A DNA stretch of 64,000 nt from Panagrolaimus kolymaensis (taxonomy: Eukaryota > Nematoda > Chromadorea > Rhabditida > Panagrolaimidae), in assembly GCA_028622995.1 (NCBI GenBank), contig JAJQJQ010000037.1:2480001-2544000 (forward strand), given 5' to 3'. The translations under genes and the position numbers were made by a program. A model generated the notes under the pieces. It made no database searches. It was not told the DNA's origin and saw only the letters and a program-made list of their open reading frames with translations. This document shows, one piece after another, positions 12,533 to 24,986 of the stretch. How positions within the stretch are numbered: position 1 is the first letter of the stretch; every line of letters starts with the position of its first letter.

Positions 12533-15500
12533 TTAATCAATCATCTTAGCTGCTCAAAAAGAAAATTTATTAAAATTATTCCATATTTTTATTTTATTTT
12601 TTATTTTGATCTCTTAAATTTAAAAATTTTTTTATTATTACTATATTCTTTCAATCCATAATTATTAAATCAATTTATTTGCTCAAAAATATTTTTTTGT
12701 TTGTGAAGGTAAGTAACTGAAATTTATTTAAACTTGAAAAAAAAACTATTTTTGTTATTTTTTTACGTTTTTTTTTCTTTCAAAAAAAAGTTTCATATAT
12801 TTTTGGAAAGAAATAACTGAATAGAAAATAAAGCAAATTTGATTGTGTCGGCGGCGGCAAGCCTTTTTTTCAATTTGTTGTAAGTCCATGAGCATCCATG
12901 TCTTCTTTTTTTTTATAGTTAAGTTGTTGCTAAGTACTCTCAAGAGGATTGTTTTTTTTTTATAACATCGTCCACAAAAAAAAGAGATGATGAACTTCAA
13001 AAAAAAAAAATAAGTTGAGATTTTAAAGAATAGGGAAAAAAAAGTATAGTTTTTTAGAAAGATTACGTTGTACCCAAAAAATATATGAGTAAGTAAAAAA
13101 GCTTGAGAGAAGTATAATATTTTGTAAGTTTGAAAACACACAAACATTTTTGTTTAAAAATTTAAGAAAAATAGCTCTAAAAATTTTGAAGTCAGTTACA
13201 ATTAATTAACTCTTTTTTCAAGCTTTTTTTAAAACTATGGAAAAAATACGCCAAAACCGTAATATTTAATCTTCTTTTTTTATTTAAAAAAATAATAATA
13301 CAAAAGTTGCTTTTTCCAGTTTTTCTTTCATTATCCGCGGCGACAAAGCTTTTTTGCTTTTCTTTTGTTTCGCTTCACTGTATTCCGGAAGTGTATCAGG
13401 ATTTCCTTTTTTTTCATTTAATTTCTATAGAAAAACAGAAAATTTATGAGTTTTGATTGATTACTCTTCTCGGAATTTAAATATGCAATTTTAGGCAATT
13501 ATTTTTTCTTTTCTTTTTTCAACAACAAAAAACCGTTACTATATTGATTTTTTTAAATTTTGTTTTGTGACTCATACTTTATTTTTCATAAACTCCATTT
13601 TCAAGCATAATTCTTTTTTCTCATAATCTCTGCGTTCAACAAAAAAAAAATATATAATGCAAGAATGTAAAGAATTTCCTATTATTCTACTTTTTTTTCT
13701 TCTCTCGATCAAGCCCGTCGCTATCGAGCATCCGCTGAAGTTTAATCCTAATAATTTTAACGCATTTTTTCTTCTGTTCTCGTCACATTCCAATTTTTAC
13801 GTTGTCGACAAAAAAGGAAAAAAATCATAAAGTGCGAAGCCGCTTACATAAGTGATTTTAAAGAAGAAAAAGGTTTATATAAAAAAGTGTAAAAGTTAAG
13901 TTCTCTTTCCTTTTATGCTTTTTACCCACTTCGCCGCATTTCTTAAAGCATTACCTATCATCGGTTTTTCTCGGGCTTATGATTGTTGTTTGTTTTCTTG
14001 AGCATTTTCTTTTTATAATATATTTCCTTTTCAGGGAATTAACATTTTTTCGGGTTGGTTTTGTCTAAAAGGAAAGCTAGTGCAGAAGAAAAAAAAAACC
14101 GAAAAACCATATGTTTACCTTTTTTTTTCTTATGTTAGCCAGCCTTCAGAGAGGGACCTTCACCGCCAAAAGCCAAAAACCTTTGAGTTAGTTCCAACAA
14201 CAATAAAAATAAAATCTTCACACTAGCACTTTTACGTTTTTTTTATTTGGTTTCTTGGCTCATTTCAATTGGTTCGAGACTATTCATTCTCAATTGCAAT
14301 TGCATCAAATAAAAAAAAAAAAGAAAGGAAGAAAAATTGAAATTTGAGAAGTCAAATTGCGCGAATGGTAATGGTTCAATGAGTGCCAATAAGTGCGCGA
14401 GAAGAAAAAAAAAGAGAAACCCGCGCCGATATGTATTTTATGTAATGTATTTGAAATTGGAGGAAGACAATTGAAAATAAAATAAAAATTGGATGGTTTG
14501 GTGGTGGTTGTTTGTGAAATTCAAACAAAATGTTTTTATAAAGCCCCGAAGGGAAATGAAAAAGGGAAGAAAAGGATTGCGCAAGACCAATGCCAAGAAG
14601 AAGAGATGAAAAAAAATTGAGGGGTTTAAATTTTTGGTGCAAAAAATTTAAACTAAATCAAATTATATTAAACAAAAAAATGTTTTGGAAAAATTAACTA
14701 ACAAGTGTTTGAATAGCATAAAAGTCAGGCTGGGATTAACAAATTTTTAGAGCCTTGCTCGACTATAAAAAAAACATACATAATTTTAAAAAATATGAAA
14801 ATAATTAAGCAAACGATAAAAAAAATCATTCATGTCAAATACGACGAGTCTCAAAGCCAAAAGTTAGAATACGAAAGAATCAAAAGCATTTTTGTTTTGG
14901 TATTTTTAATTTTTCATTAAAATCTCGAAGAAAAAAACCAAGAGTTTCCGTTTTTAGAAGTATGAAAAAAGTTTTGATAAAAAAGAAAAATCTGAATAAT
15001 AACCCAAGAAACTTTCTATAATTTAAAAAACTTTTTCAGGTTTCAATCCATTTTTCACATTTCTCCCTCCTCTTCCGTCCATTCCCAGCTCTCGTTTAAC
15101 GAGAGTTTAAAAAAATTATAAAAAGAATAATAATATCATCGACAAGATGCTGCTTCAAGGCAGAACAAAAAACAAAATTCAATATCAGACATCAAAATAA
15201 AACAAACTCCTATCGGAAGCCAATATTTTATTCTTACTCTCAATTTTAAAATTTTTAGGAAAAGAAAAATTTTAATATATATTTGTTTTGTTTTTGTTTT
15301 TTTAGTCTTCAGTCGTATCACTTTTACTTCTTTTTTTATTTATCTTGCGTCTCAACTTTTATGGTTTTATATTTTTTCTTGCAATATTTTTTCCTTTCTA
15401 TTTGTTTTTTTGGTGCAATTTTCTGAATTTGAAAAGCAAAGTGAAATTTCAATTAATATCTTTAAAAGTAGATTTTAGGATTAAAATTTATGTTTCTGCA

Positions 15501-16341
15501 AAGCTTTCTTTTGCTTTAGTCAACCTAGAAATTTATGAGTTTTTCACAAAATTTTATTTTTTATAAAAAACCTTTGATTTTTTTTAGTAATTTCTTTCTC
15601 TTTTCCTTCTCCGGTTTAATATTTTCTTATATTTAAAAAATAATCTTTCCAAAACCATATTAACATACGGCGTATTTGCATTTTTTTCTTTTTCTTTCTA
15701 ATAAAAATAAATTTTTTACAAATAAACAAAATCTTAAAAAATCCTTTGATTACTAACTGCCCTAAATTACTTCTTAATTAGTCCAAAACATTGCCACAAA
15801 AAAAAATAAAAAGCCTCCTTTTTTTACTGCCAAAATTAATTTTTTTTTGCAATGGATATTTTCGAATCTTCTTTTTTTTTTAAAAAGCTGCCTTCCTTTT
15901 TTGGTGTTATTTCTTTTCTCTCGTTTCGCCCTCCTTCTCCTTTTAAAAAACGGTTCAGTTTTTTGTTTTACTTTGTGTTGTATGCTTTATTTTTTAGTTT
16001 TTTTCTTTCTGTGACGATTAAAATAAATTTATGTTTTTATTTTGAAATTTTAACAAAAAAATTTTTGTTGATTATGACTTTGAAAGATATGATACAGAGC
16101 CACTATTATTTGATAGAAAAGCGAAATGATTGGATAGGGATTGAGCCTGAAAAAAAGATATATCAAAACCCAAAATAACCACACGCAATAAATGCTTCAA
16201 AGACAGAAACCAAAAAAGTAAAAAAAAAGGTTAATTAAAATTCTGTTTTTGCCACTAAAATTTCAATTTTGGACTCCAAAATAAATGAAACTTTTTACAA
16301 CAAAAAGATTCCATGACCCTTTGCACATTCTCAAATTCATT
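12533..16341. other. Intergenic, no gene seen
   Basis: About 3.8 kb of AT-rich spacer between the secreted-protein gene and the F-box/WD gene. The longer frames (for example 15852-16178) are Phe/Leu/Ser-rich translations of T runs without domain motifs. No RNA gene is seen. Confidence 0.5.
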
Positions 16342-17711
16342 TTACTCTAAATCCTTCGATTCAAAAATACCTACCGAAATAATTCTCTGATTTAAACTTC
16401 CACGAAATATTTCTTTCATGGTTTCTCTCGAATAAACTACAACACTGCCACCATTTGAAATACAAACAATGCAAGTTAAACTGGCATTTATATGATTTAT
16501 TGGAATATTGGCGCTTAAAACTTGAATTCTCTAAAAAAAGTTTAAAACAATTTTCCAAAAATTTCTTTTTAAAAAATTGAACTTGGATTATTTTTAAATT
16601 TGTTGTTAAAATAACTAAATCCCCATCGGCCAAACCACAAAAAATTTCATTATTTCCTTCAACAATTTTTATTGATAAAACAAAAGCATCAAATTTAATG
16701 GAATCCATTTTTTTCCAATTTTCCGAATTCAATGAAACCATCCATCCACTTTTATCTGAACAATAAATTTTAGTTGTCGTTGTTGATTTTTCATTTTCTC
16801 CATAATTGCTGTCGCAGCAAGCTAAAGCAATGGTTTGATTTTTAAAATATTTTACTATCCATTTTAATGAAAGCTGCTTTTTCGAAAATGAATAATTAGT
16901 CATTCGAATAATATTATCCGCGGATAAAGTAAAAATGTGTCTCGAATTCAATGCGAACGTGAGAACTGTCGATTTAAGGGAAATTGAGTGGAGTTGCTAA
17001 AAATTAAGAATTTGCATAAAAAATTTGTTTTTTTTGGGAGTTACTTCTAAATTTCCATCTTTAGTGGCCCATAAAGTTAGAGATCCATCGAAGCCAGACG
17101 ATAATATTCGATTCTTTGAGAGACCAATAATTAGTTTAATCCAACATGAATGTGCCTCATTTTGTTGAATAAATGGAATTTTAGAGTTCTGAAAAAAAAA
17201 ATAGAAAAGTTTAAACCAAAATTTTCTTTTATTTTTTTTTTTTCAATGCTAAAATTAAATTTGCATAAAATTAGAAATTCAATTTTCAAACTAATTTTTT
17301 TTGTTGATGGAAACTTACTTGAATTTTCCAAGCTCTAATGGCTTTATCACGACTTCCAGTAAAAATTAAATATCCATAATCACATAAAATTAATTCACAA
17401 CAATCAACAAAAGCATAAGTTTTTAATTGTATTGCATTTTTCGCAAATCCTATTCCACGATCTCTCAATTTCCAAGCTTTCAATTCTTTTTCAGAATTAA
17501 TACAAATTTCAACAATTTTTTTAACATTTTTGTTAAAAACTTCAAATCCAGAAACATTTAAAATTGATAATTTTTTAATCCAAAATATTTTATTTTCTAT
17601 TATACTTTTAAATTTATGAGAAACCAATCTCAAGGTACACCAACATTCTGTAGAATCAATTTCCATAAAGATTTTGTGCAATAATTCATTTGGTAATAAT
17701 TCTTCGATCAT
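16342..17711 (-). CDS. F-box/WD-repeat protein
   Basis: Four exons (17319-17711, 17045-17188, 16583-16996, 16342-16530) join in phase 0 to 379 residues. Residues ~3-42 form an F-box (LLPNELLHKIF, then LRLVSHKFKSII), which would bind Skp1 in an SCF ubiquitin ligase. WD-type blades follow: GSRDKAIRAWKI (~residue 118), SSGFDGSLTLWATKDG (~165) and several degenerate ones (CSDKSGWMVSL, CGLADGDLVILT, SNGGSVVVYS). The expected role is substrate receptor for ubiquitination. The third intron uses a weak GTTCAA donor at 16582, so that junction is the least certain. It is divergent from the release-factor gene, with 1.2 kb between starts. Confidence 0.8.
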
Positions 17712-18951
17712 GAAGAGTAAAAATAAGGGTCTAAAAACTTAAAAAAAGTAAAATAATTCATAAAATTTTTAACAGCAGGGTTTAGAAAAAAAAAGCGGAG
17801 ACTTTCTTTCGACCAACCGAACTCCTGCGAAATTTATGCCACAAACAAAATAGCTTTGTGAAAAATAAAAATAAAATATGTAGTCCAAAAATCAAGCTAC
17901 CGTGAAACAATTTTATTATGTCTCTTCCAAGTAAACTAAAGCTATTAAAAATAAAATAAGAAAATGCCAAATATGTCTGTCTACTGACCTGTTGCTTAAT
18001 ATGCGTTTTTACATTTCATTTTCATTCACCGTCAAGTCAGTCTATCACTCACTTTGGTGTACAAAAAAAATAACAACCACAGATGGTAAATGAATGTGTT
18101 CCTTAAAAAGGCAAGCGAAGAAAATAAAAATGTTGTTGTGAGCTTTAAAAGCAAAATTATGCTTTTGCTTTTTCATGCATTTTCTCATTTCTCTCCAACG
18201 AACAACGAACGTCTTTTTTTTAAAGGACCTGCCTCCTTTTTTTTTTCCGAATTCAAGCGTAAAAAATAAATAAAAGCAAAGGTGTTTGTTTCTTTCCATC
18301 TCGATTTTATTTTTGTTCTTAAAAAAAGAAACATAATAATGCTATCTCTTAAAGAAAAAAATATTTAACCAAAAAAAACTAAAAAACTTTGAAGAAAAAA
18401 AACATGGAAAAATGGAAGCAATTTCGGCAGGCAGCAGCAATTGAGAGTCTCATGCTTCTTCATAATCGCTGTTTAAAATAAAAATGGAGGAAAGACATCA
18501 AAATAAGCTGTCGTAAAAACACAAAATAAAACAAAAAACATGAAATCTAGGATGCTTGAAGAAAACTTTAAAAAAAATTCCATTAAAAAAAGTCATTCAT
18601 ATTTATTTTTTATTTATCGTTGCCTTTTTTGAAGTGATTATGAAGAACGAAAAAATGCTTATGAATCAAAATAATTTTTTTTTTTGAGTTCAGAAATCAA
18701 ACTAATGCTTTTTTTGAAGTTCAAATATTCAACAAAAAGTTTGCAAAAAAAAATTACAGAAAGAAAAAATGTATATTTTCAATATTTTCAAAATTTTTCA
18801 AATTCAAGCTTTTTTTTTGGCAAAAAGTCCATCAATCGCCTCTTTGAGAAAAAATGAAAGGAAAAGAAAAAAATTTTGATGAAGCTTTTTTTCTTCAATG
18901 CTTTTTCAATCTCTTTTTTCTTTGTTGAATCTTTGATAGTTTTTTTACTAA
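17712..18951. other. Divergent intergenic region
   Basis: Spacer between the F-box/WD gene (-) and the release-factor gene (+), so it must hold both promoters. It is AT-rich, with no specific element recognised. Confidence 0.5.
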
Positions 18952-20314
18952 ATGCTAAGAATTTCAACACTTCATCGTCTAAAATATTTGCTGCCATATT
19001 ATTCAAGAAGAAATATATCAAAATTTGCTGCGATTATTGAAAGTGAAAGCTGTAAACGATATTGTAATGATATAATAACCAAATTCGCAAGTATCAAAAC
19101 TGGTGGAACTGAAAGTCTGGTGGATGGAACCGAAAGAGATGAAATATCTCGATGGCAAAGAATATTGCAAATTTATCAACGCCTTCAAGCCAAAGATGAT
19201 GAATTGAAGCAATTGAAAGAAATGGAAAATGGTTAGTGTTTTGCTCTATTTTTTGGGTTTTAATTGATAATTTTTAGAAAATAATGATAATGAACTAAAA
19301 ACGGTTATTGAAGAAGATATCCATAATATTAACTCCACAATCGATGAACTTTATGATGAACTCGCATTTGCTATTGTACCACAAAGTGATCTCGATGTTC
19401 TATCGAAATGTCAACTAGAATTTACTGCGTGAGTTTACATTTTCCTTTACAATGCTTTCTTTAAACAAATGTGTTTCAGTGGAGCTGGTGGAGCAGAATC
19501 GATGATATTTGCTGAAGAAATTTTTGAATTATATCGTCGTCATGCAGAATATAAAGGATGGAACTGGGAAGCAATTCAACATGAAACTGTATCAAGTGGT
19601 GGTCTTCGAAGTGCTTTGGTTTTACTTGAAGGTCAAGCATGTTATTCGTATATGCGGTTTGAAGCTGGTATTCATCGAGTTCAAAGAGTTCCATTCAATG
19701 CAAAAATAGTTCATACTAGTACTATTAGCTTAACTGTATTACCTGAACCTGAAAATGTGAGTTCTTTGAAGAGTTTTTGGAAGATTTATAATTTCCTTAT
19801 ATGCTTTTTAGGCTGAATTGATTATTCCACCAAATGAAATCAAACTTGAAACAATGCGCGCCTCTGGTCCTGGTGGTCAAAATGTAAATACTCGATCAAC
19901 TGCTTGTCGTTTAACCCACCTTCCAAGTGGAACTTCGGTACATGTTATGGAAGAACGATTTCAACACATGAATATCCAGGTTTGTTTTCATCTTATTTAT
20001 ACCTATTCATCATTCTCTTCTTTCAGATTGCTCATAAACGTTTGGCAGCTATATTACTTCAAAGAAAGGTCGATGAACTGAATTCCAAAACAACATCAGC
20101 CAGAAAGCTACAATTTGGTTCTCGCGCAAGAGCAGAAAAAATTCGAACATTCAATTTCAAAGATGATAGAATTACTGATCATCGCCTCAAGCTGAATCTC
20201 CACCATATTGATGGTTTTTTGAAAGGTGGTCCATCTTTGGATATTTTCATGGAAGAATTGCGATACCTTGATCTTACTGAACGGTTACAAGAAATTGTGA
20301 ATGATAATTCTTAG
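18952..20314 (+). CDS. MTRF1L: Mitochondrial class I peptide chain release factor (mtRF1a/MTRF1L-like)
   Basis: Five exons (18952-19231, 19278-19428, 19480-19756, 19812-19979, 20027-20314) give 387 residues. The N-terminus is basic and Ser/Arg/Leu-rich, like a mitochondrial presequence. The family GxGGxE motif is GAGGAE (~146). The peptidyl-tRNA hydrolysis motif GGQ lies in [12 protein letters not shown] (~257-259). The C-terminus keeps RIRTFNF-type and DHR motifs. It should terminate translation on mitochondrial ribosomes. The codon-recognition loop is unusual: after HRVQRV the usual P-x-T tripeptide reads PFN, and the stretch to HTS is two residues shorter than in bacterial RF1. The reading frame across the loop is a single uninterrupted exon. 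All junctions are GT-AG and in frame. Confidence 0.88.
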
Positions 20315-21120
20315 GTTTAATTGTTGATTTTGTTTTTTGCTTTTGTTTGTAGTTTTAGTTTGTGTATTAGGATTTTAATAAATATTTGTTTTTACATTTC
20401 TTCGTTTATGATAATAAGCTATCAATTGAAATCCTTTGGTGTGGTTGGTATAAAAAGTTGCCAAGCTAAAGTACCAATCTCTTTCATTGCAAACTTCTCT
20501 GTTTATACGCTCTCCAACAAAACTTTAATCAACATGAAAAGGCGACATAGTGAATAAAACGTGAAGAGTGATATGATTTTACAGGAACCTAACACTATCT
20601 TGATTTTTATAGTGCTATATCAAGCTTACGTCAGACATACAGGTATGTAATGCAAAAGTTTATGTAACGCTTTTTATTTCTATTTCACCTGCTCCACCAC
20701 CAACATTTTCTTTATCTTTTAAAGGTTGCATAAACAAATCTTATTTATAAATTAGTATTTCCCAACTTTAAGCTTCGTTTAACAAATATGGATTGACTGA
20801 CTAATAAATCCTATTTTTTCTTTTGTTTTTTTGAAGTTCTAAAAAACAGATATGCTAAGTAATAATTAAACAATAAAATTTACCAATCATAAACTCTTTC
20901 GAAATCAGGTGTTTAAATTATATGTTTTTTTTAAATTTGATACTTTAAAAAGGGTTCAAATAAAGTTGCAAATTTCTTAGAACAATATTTTTTTTTCACC
21001 TGTTTTAATGTTGTTCTTTGGAAAGGCTATTTCCCCATTCGAGACAGAAGTTTGTATGTCACCAAATTTAAAAAACTTCCATTTTAGATTTTTTTTAAAT
21101 AAAAGTTAACTAAAATAAAT
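20315..21120. other. Intergenic, no gene seen
   Basis: Spacer after the release-factor stop, containing a possible AATAAA-like polyadenylation signal near 20378. The 78-codon frame at 20321 has no motif and probably lies in the 3' UTR or spacer. Confidence 0.45.
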
Positions 21121-21733
21121 ATGCCTTCACCAAAAATTTATAATATTTCTGAAATTATTTCTCAAAGTGAAATTAACTTTTTGGGATATTACAATGACAG
21201 TATTTTCCTTATAAGTACAGTGCTGGAAATATTTCATACATGGGCGGTTTTAAAATGCACAACGAAGGATATGAAATTTTTTCGTTTTATGATGCTTTTA
21301 TTTATTTTTCTTTGTTTTCTTGTTGAAATAATTATGGTATTTATGAAACCAATTATTTTATCTCCATATAACATTATTTTGATGTCAGGATATTTGAGAT
21401 ATTTACCAATAATTTATTCAAAAATTGGAGTCATGATGCTTACTTTGGTTTTGACAATGATTGTTGAACAATTATTTTTAATTTTTACTTATCGATTCTT
21501 TAAATTTTATCCTGTTGTAAACGCCAAAATGCAATTGTATCAAAAATTGCTATATTTTATGTTATTCTTGACTTTGTTGCTAGCCAATATTGCTCTTTCC
21601 ATTATTGTTTATGATACCGATGAAACAAAACTTATTCTACCGGAGCTAGTAACAATACAGAAATAATTTTTGGCCCCAAAACGATTCTTTTAAGATTTCC
21701 TCAATGGAATTTAAATTTAAAAATCTAATATTT
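21121..21733 (+). pseudogene. Chemoreceptor (Srh-like) N-terminal fragment, TM1-TM4
   Basis: An open frame from ATG 21121 to TAA 21666 (181 residues) has four hydrophobic spans: NDSIFLISTVLEIF, FRFMMLLFIFLCFL, GVMMLTLVLTMIV and YFMLFLTLLLANI. The pattern around KDMKFFRFMM and the TM2-TM3 loop resembles nematode Srh receptors. It stops in extracellular loop 2. Just past a frame change, 21663-21715 encodes FG-K-TILLRFPQWNL, which also occurs on the opposite strand at about 22570-22625, where it leads correctly into TM5. TM5-TM7 are missing on this strand. It is best read as a receptor gene truncated by rearrangement. Confidence 0.65.
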
Positions 21734-21736
21734 TAG

Positions 21737-21980
21737 GCAATTAACTAAAGGAATAACTGTAACGAAACATTTGCAAATTGCATCATATATTGTTGGGGTA
21801 ATTTTAATTATTCTTGGAATCCTTGGATTTTATATTGGGTTGCGGGGAGTTGTAAGTCCAAGCTTTTATTATGATAAATTTTAAGTTTTTTACTTTCTTT
21901 AGTTCAAACGACATCGAGAGCATTTAAAGAAAGTTCATGAACGAGATCAAAAAAGAAAAGAAACAAATTTGCGTGTTTAA
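21737..21980 (+). pseudogene. Orphan C-terminal exons with one membrane span
   Basis: Two open segments with good splice signals, 21737-21851 (acceptor TATTTTAG, donor GTAAGT) and 21903-21980 (acceptor TTCTTTAG, ending TAA), join in phase 0. They encode a single hydrophobic span (IASYIVGVILIILGILGFYI) and then a basic tail (FKRHREHLKKV). The first segment needs a phase-2 upstream donor that I cannot find in the receptor fragment before it. This may be the tail of a type I or multi-pass membrane protein whose upstream exons were lost. Family not recognised. Confidence 0.35.
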
Positions 21981-22167
21981 ATATTTTTTGTATTTTCAAA
22001 TTTTTTAACCTAATCAATATTTCTTCAAATTTTGGTAGAATTTTAAAACAAAATAAATATTTTTAAATCATTTTTGTTTATAAAAATTTTTATTTTATAT
22101 CCCAATTTTTGTTGCTTTTTCCTTGAACGATCATCTGCGTTTTCCTCCATAAAATTTTGCTTTTTTA

Positions 22168-22690
22168 TTAAACAGAATTTGAAGCAATAATTGTTACATT
22201 AGATATATAATTTTTGACATAAGGACATTTATAAAACAAATTACAACATGCTTGTCGATATGATTTTACCACCACAGTAATTGTAACAATGTGAAATATA
22301 GTATACCAAGCAGTTAAAGCATACATAAAATAAAATAATTTTGTCGTTAAATTTGTTGGAAATAAAATTCCATAATAAAATATAATAAAAAATGAACTAA
22401 AAATTACGGTAGTTGCAACCTGAGTGATTCTGGCACGGAAAATCAAAGAATATTGTGTTTGTAAATTTTTTATTTGAGTTTTTTCTTTTTTGCTTTAAAA
22501 TTTTTATATAAAGCAAATGAACACCATAAATATCGAAATAAAATATAAATAAAGACAAATGAAAAATAAATATATTTCTTTAAATTCCATTGAGGAAATC
22601 TTAAAAGAATCGTTTCGGTGCCAAAAATATTTTCCACATTATTACGTATAAAACTATTTAAACTTATACAATTGCATTATTTTAACGAGT
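22168..22690 (-). pseudogene. Chemoreceptor (Srh-like) C-terminal fragment, TM5-TM7, frameshifted
   Basis: Read from ~22690 down, the strand encodes FGTETILLRFPQWNLKK, then TM5 (YIYFSFVFIYILF), a basic loop, TM6 (VATTVIFSSFFIIFY), TM7 (KLFYFMYALTAWYTIF) and a cytoplasmic tail ending ASNSV. The frame breaks once in an A-rich stretch near 22487 (KAKKKK): one frame runs into TAA, and the continuation is in the next frame. There is no start codon, TM1-TM4 are absent, and the BTB gene lies directly upstream. It looks like the missing half of the fragment at 21121, or a decayed paralogue of it. Confidence 0.6.
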
Positions 22691-22723
22691 TGAGAAATAA
22701 AATGGTATACTTTTTATGGATGA

Positions 22724-23801
22724 TTAAGAAGATTGAAAACCGAATGAACGTTGACGGCGATCAGGTTTGGGCTTCCATCGAGGTTTGTTTGAATAGGGGC
22801 TGACAAAAGTTGTCGAATTGGTTTGGAAAGCATTAGCATCAAGTAATATTTTACTTAAATCTTCATGAGAAATTATGTATCCAATTGGAACTGAAAAATA
22901 CAGGATATATCTCAACAACACCAAAAAAGTTTGATTTTCTTAAACGACTTACCGAGCACTCGACTTAAATATTCTATACTCATAGTTGGGAATCTGATAA
23001 ACGGCAAAATATCTTTTAAAATCCTTTTATGCTCTTGTTTATATTCCTTAGTGGAAGGAGCTCTTAGGATTTTCTCAGAAAGCTGATGGTTTGCCCATTT
23101 TAAAACCTAATTTAAAAAATGTTAAAATTAAAACTTTAAAAAAAGGAAACCAACCGCATCAAACAACATTTCTTCGCTAATATTTATTTGTTCACATTTC
23201 ATAATTTCGATCAAGCATTCCTTTGAAAGTTCAACAAAATTTTTATGGTACACCACTTGATCAGTGTTTTCAGAAATAAAATTAGCTATAATTTCTAGCA
23301 TTTTAGTCAACGAGTATTTTTTTGCAATCTCTATCCATGCTATAATAGTTTCTTTGAAAGTAAGTGTGGAAATAATAGTAGAAGCGAGATGATTATCACA
23401 ATAATCTTTTAACATTGAAACATCATATGATTCTGCCAAATCAACCATAGTATAAATATTTTCTGGAGTAAGATTACAATTTCCAATGTAAAAAAATTTC
23501 AAAAATTCTTTAAAATCCTCATACGAATTCGTTGATATCTTGATTGGTTCATTTTTAGATTTAGCCCATTCACCAAAAAACATTACTTCAAATACATTTG
23601 AAAGCGGCCATAAAATAAATGAATGCGCGTAAAGTTGCTAGAATTTTATTACCGATTTAATAAATAAACGTAATTTTTTTTATTTATAAATAATCAAACC
23701 TTTTCATCAAATTGAAAAATAATATCAAAATGACCTTTTTCAATGTCTTGTGATTCGAATATTGAATATCGTACATTAATAATATTATTTGCATAATCCA
23801 T
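22724..23801 (-). CDS. BTB-BACK domain protein
   Basis: Four exons (23700-23801, 23155-23637, 22953-23106, 22724-22890) give 301 residues. The BTB/POZ core starts with DIIFQFDEKQLYAHSFILW and continues through FFGEWAKSKN and FYIGNCNLTPENIYTMVDLA. BTB proteins dimerise and usually act as Cul3 ubiquitin-ligase adaptors. A BACK-like helical region follows (TLTFKETIIAWIEIAKKY, then KECLIEIMKCEQINISEE), which is typical of nematode BTB-BACK proteins. There is no MATH domain upstream. The C-terminal ~60 residues are basic (PRWKPKPDRRQR). The first exon is missed by simple frame calling, but its ATG and the GT-AG junctions restore the start of the BTB fold. Confidence 0.8.
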
Positions 23802-24162
23802 ATTAAATTTACATGAAACTTCTGTTAAAGCTTTTTAAAATTAATAAATATTCCGTTTTCAGCAACAAAAAAAGAAAGAAGGAATCAATCGATTTTTTAT
23901 CAAGCGAAAAAATCGAAGAAAGGTTGATTGCATTTTTTGTCGCTCTTTTTAAACATTGTTGTAAAGTTAAGAGGGCTAACCCCTAACCCTTTTTTGTTTT
24001 CCGTGGCCGCGTTTTGTTTTGGAAAGTTTTTTCATTCCTTTCTTTTCTTTGGTAACTCGACGATGGAGAATTCTGAAAAATAAAAATCAAATCTGCAAGA
24101 GATAAATAACCCTCGAATATACCCTTCTGGGGCGAATAATCCTAATGACAAAAAAAAACGGG
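23802..24162. other. Intergenic upstream of BTB gene
   Basis: Short spacer between the BTB start and the left end of the OTU element. No motif recognised beyond AT-rich sequence. Confidence 0.45.
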
Positions 24163-24168
24163 AAGAGT

Positions 24169-24570
24169 GCGAAACGCCTAATGAGTGAACGCCTAATTAG
24201 TGAACGGCGATGGAAACGCCTAATGAGTGAACGCAGTCTATTTTGAGGTTTTATAGTTATGAAACTGTAATTTTGGGTCGATTTAACGATTTTTAATATT
24301 TCCAAGTACCTATGCATACAATATTAAGGATTGGCTGATGCCCTGAGGGGAAAATTAATTTTTTTTCTTCATATTTTTGTTTTTGACTTAGGATTTATTA
24401 GAGATTAATTAAAAAGGTTATAAAATAACTTTTCAAACATTTTTTGACCATGAATATGCAAATTTTTCCATATTGTCATATTTTTTTTACTGCTACCATT
24501 ATTAGTTTATCGCCTGTTGCTCCTGGGCTTGATACTTTGCTTAATTTCTTTTACAACATTATATTTATTA
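24169..24570 (+). repeat. Left terminal inverted repeat
   Basis: It pairs with 26190-26604. It carries three copies of CGCCTAATGAGTGAA-type repeats between 24175 and 24233, a plausible transposase-binding array. The frame read here on the minus strand (repeated LIRR) is a by-product of these repeats. Confidence 0.75.
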
Positions 24571-24986
24571 TATCACGTATTTTTTTTTTGTAATTGGCCA
24601 TTGGCCTTATTCATCAAATATATCTCAAAAAGATTCAAATCAAAGAGGATGCTTTGAAGCACCTTTGAGGACATCTCAATCACACTTGTACCACTTGACA
24701 TATGTTAATGAAGCAAGCATATTTTTTACCGCCAATTTCTGAATCAATCAAAAACTTCATTCATTCATTCATTCAATACTTCTAGCGATCAGTTGTTTCT
24801 CCTCATTTCTCTTGAAAATATTTTAAATACGCTAATTATTATTTGAGATTTATTTCCAAATTATTATTTAATAGTTGATTCGAATATTTTTATTTATAGG
24901 GTTTATAATTGTTTTCGAGAGTATCAAATATTTAATAGATTCCCTTTACGAGTTCTATCTTTTACCTTTTTTTTATAGTTAGCAAT

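Noticed and set aside
12533..16341. Several 60-108 codon frames in T-rich spacer
   Set aside because: Translations of homopolymer runs (Phe, Leu, Lys, Asn), overlapping on both strands, without splice signals in compatible phase.
24087..24317. Minus-strand frame with repeated LIRR units
   Set aside because: It is a translation of the short direct repeats in the left terminal repeat of the OTU element.
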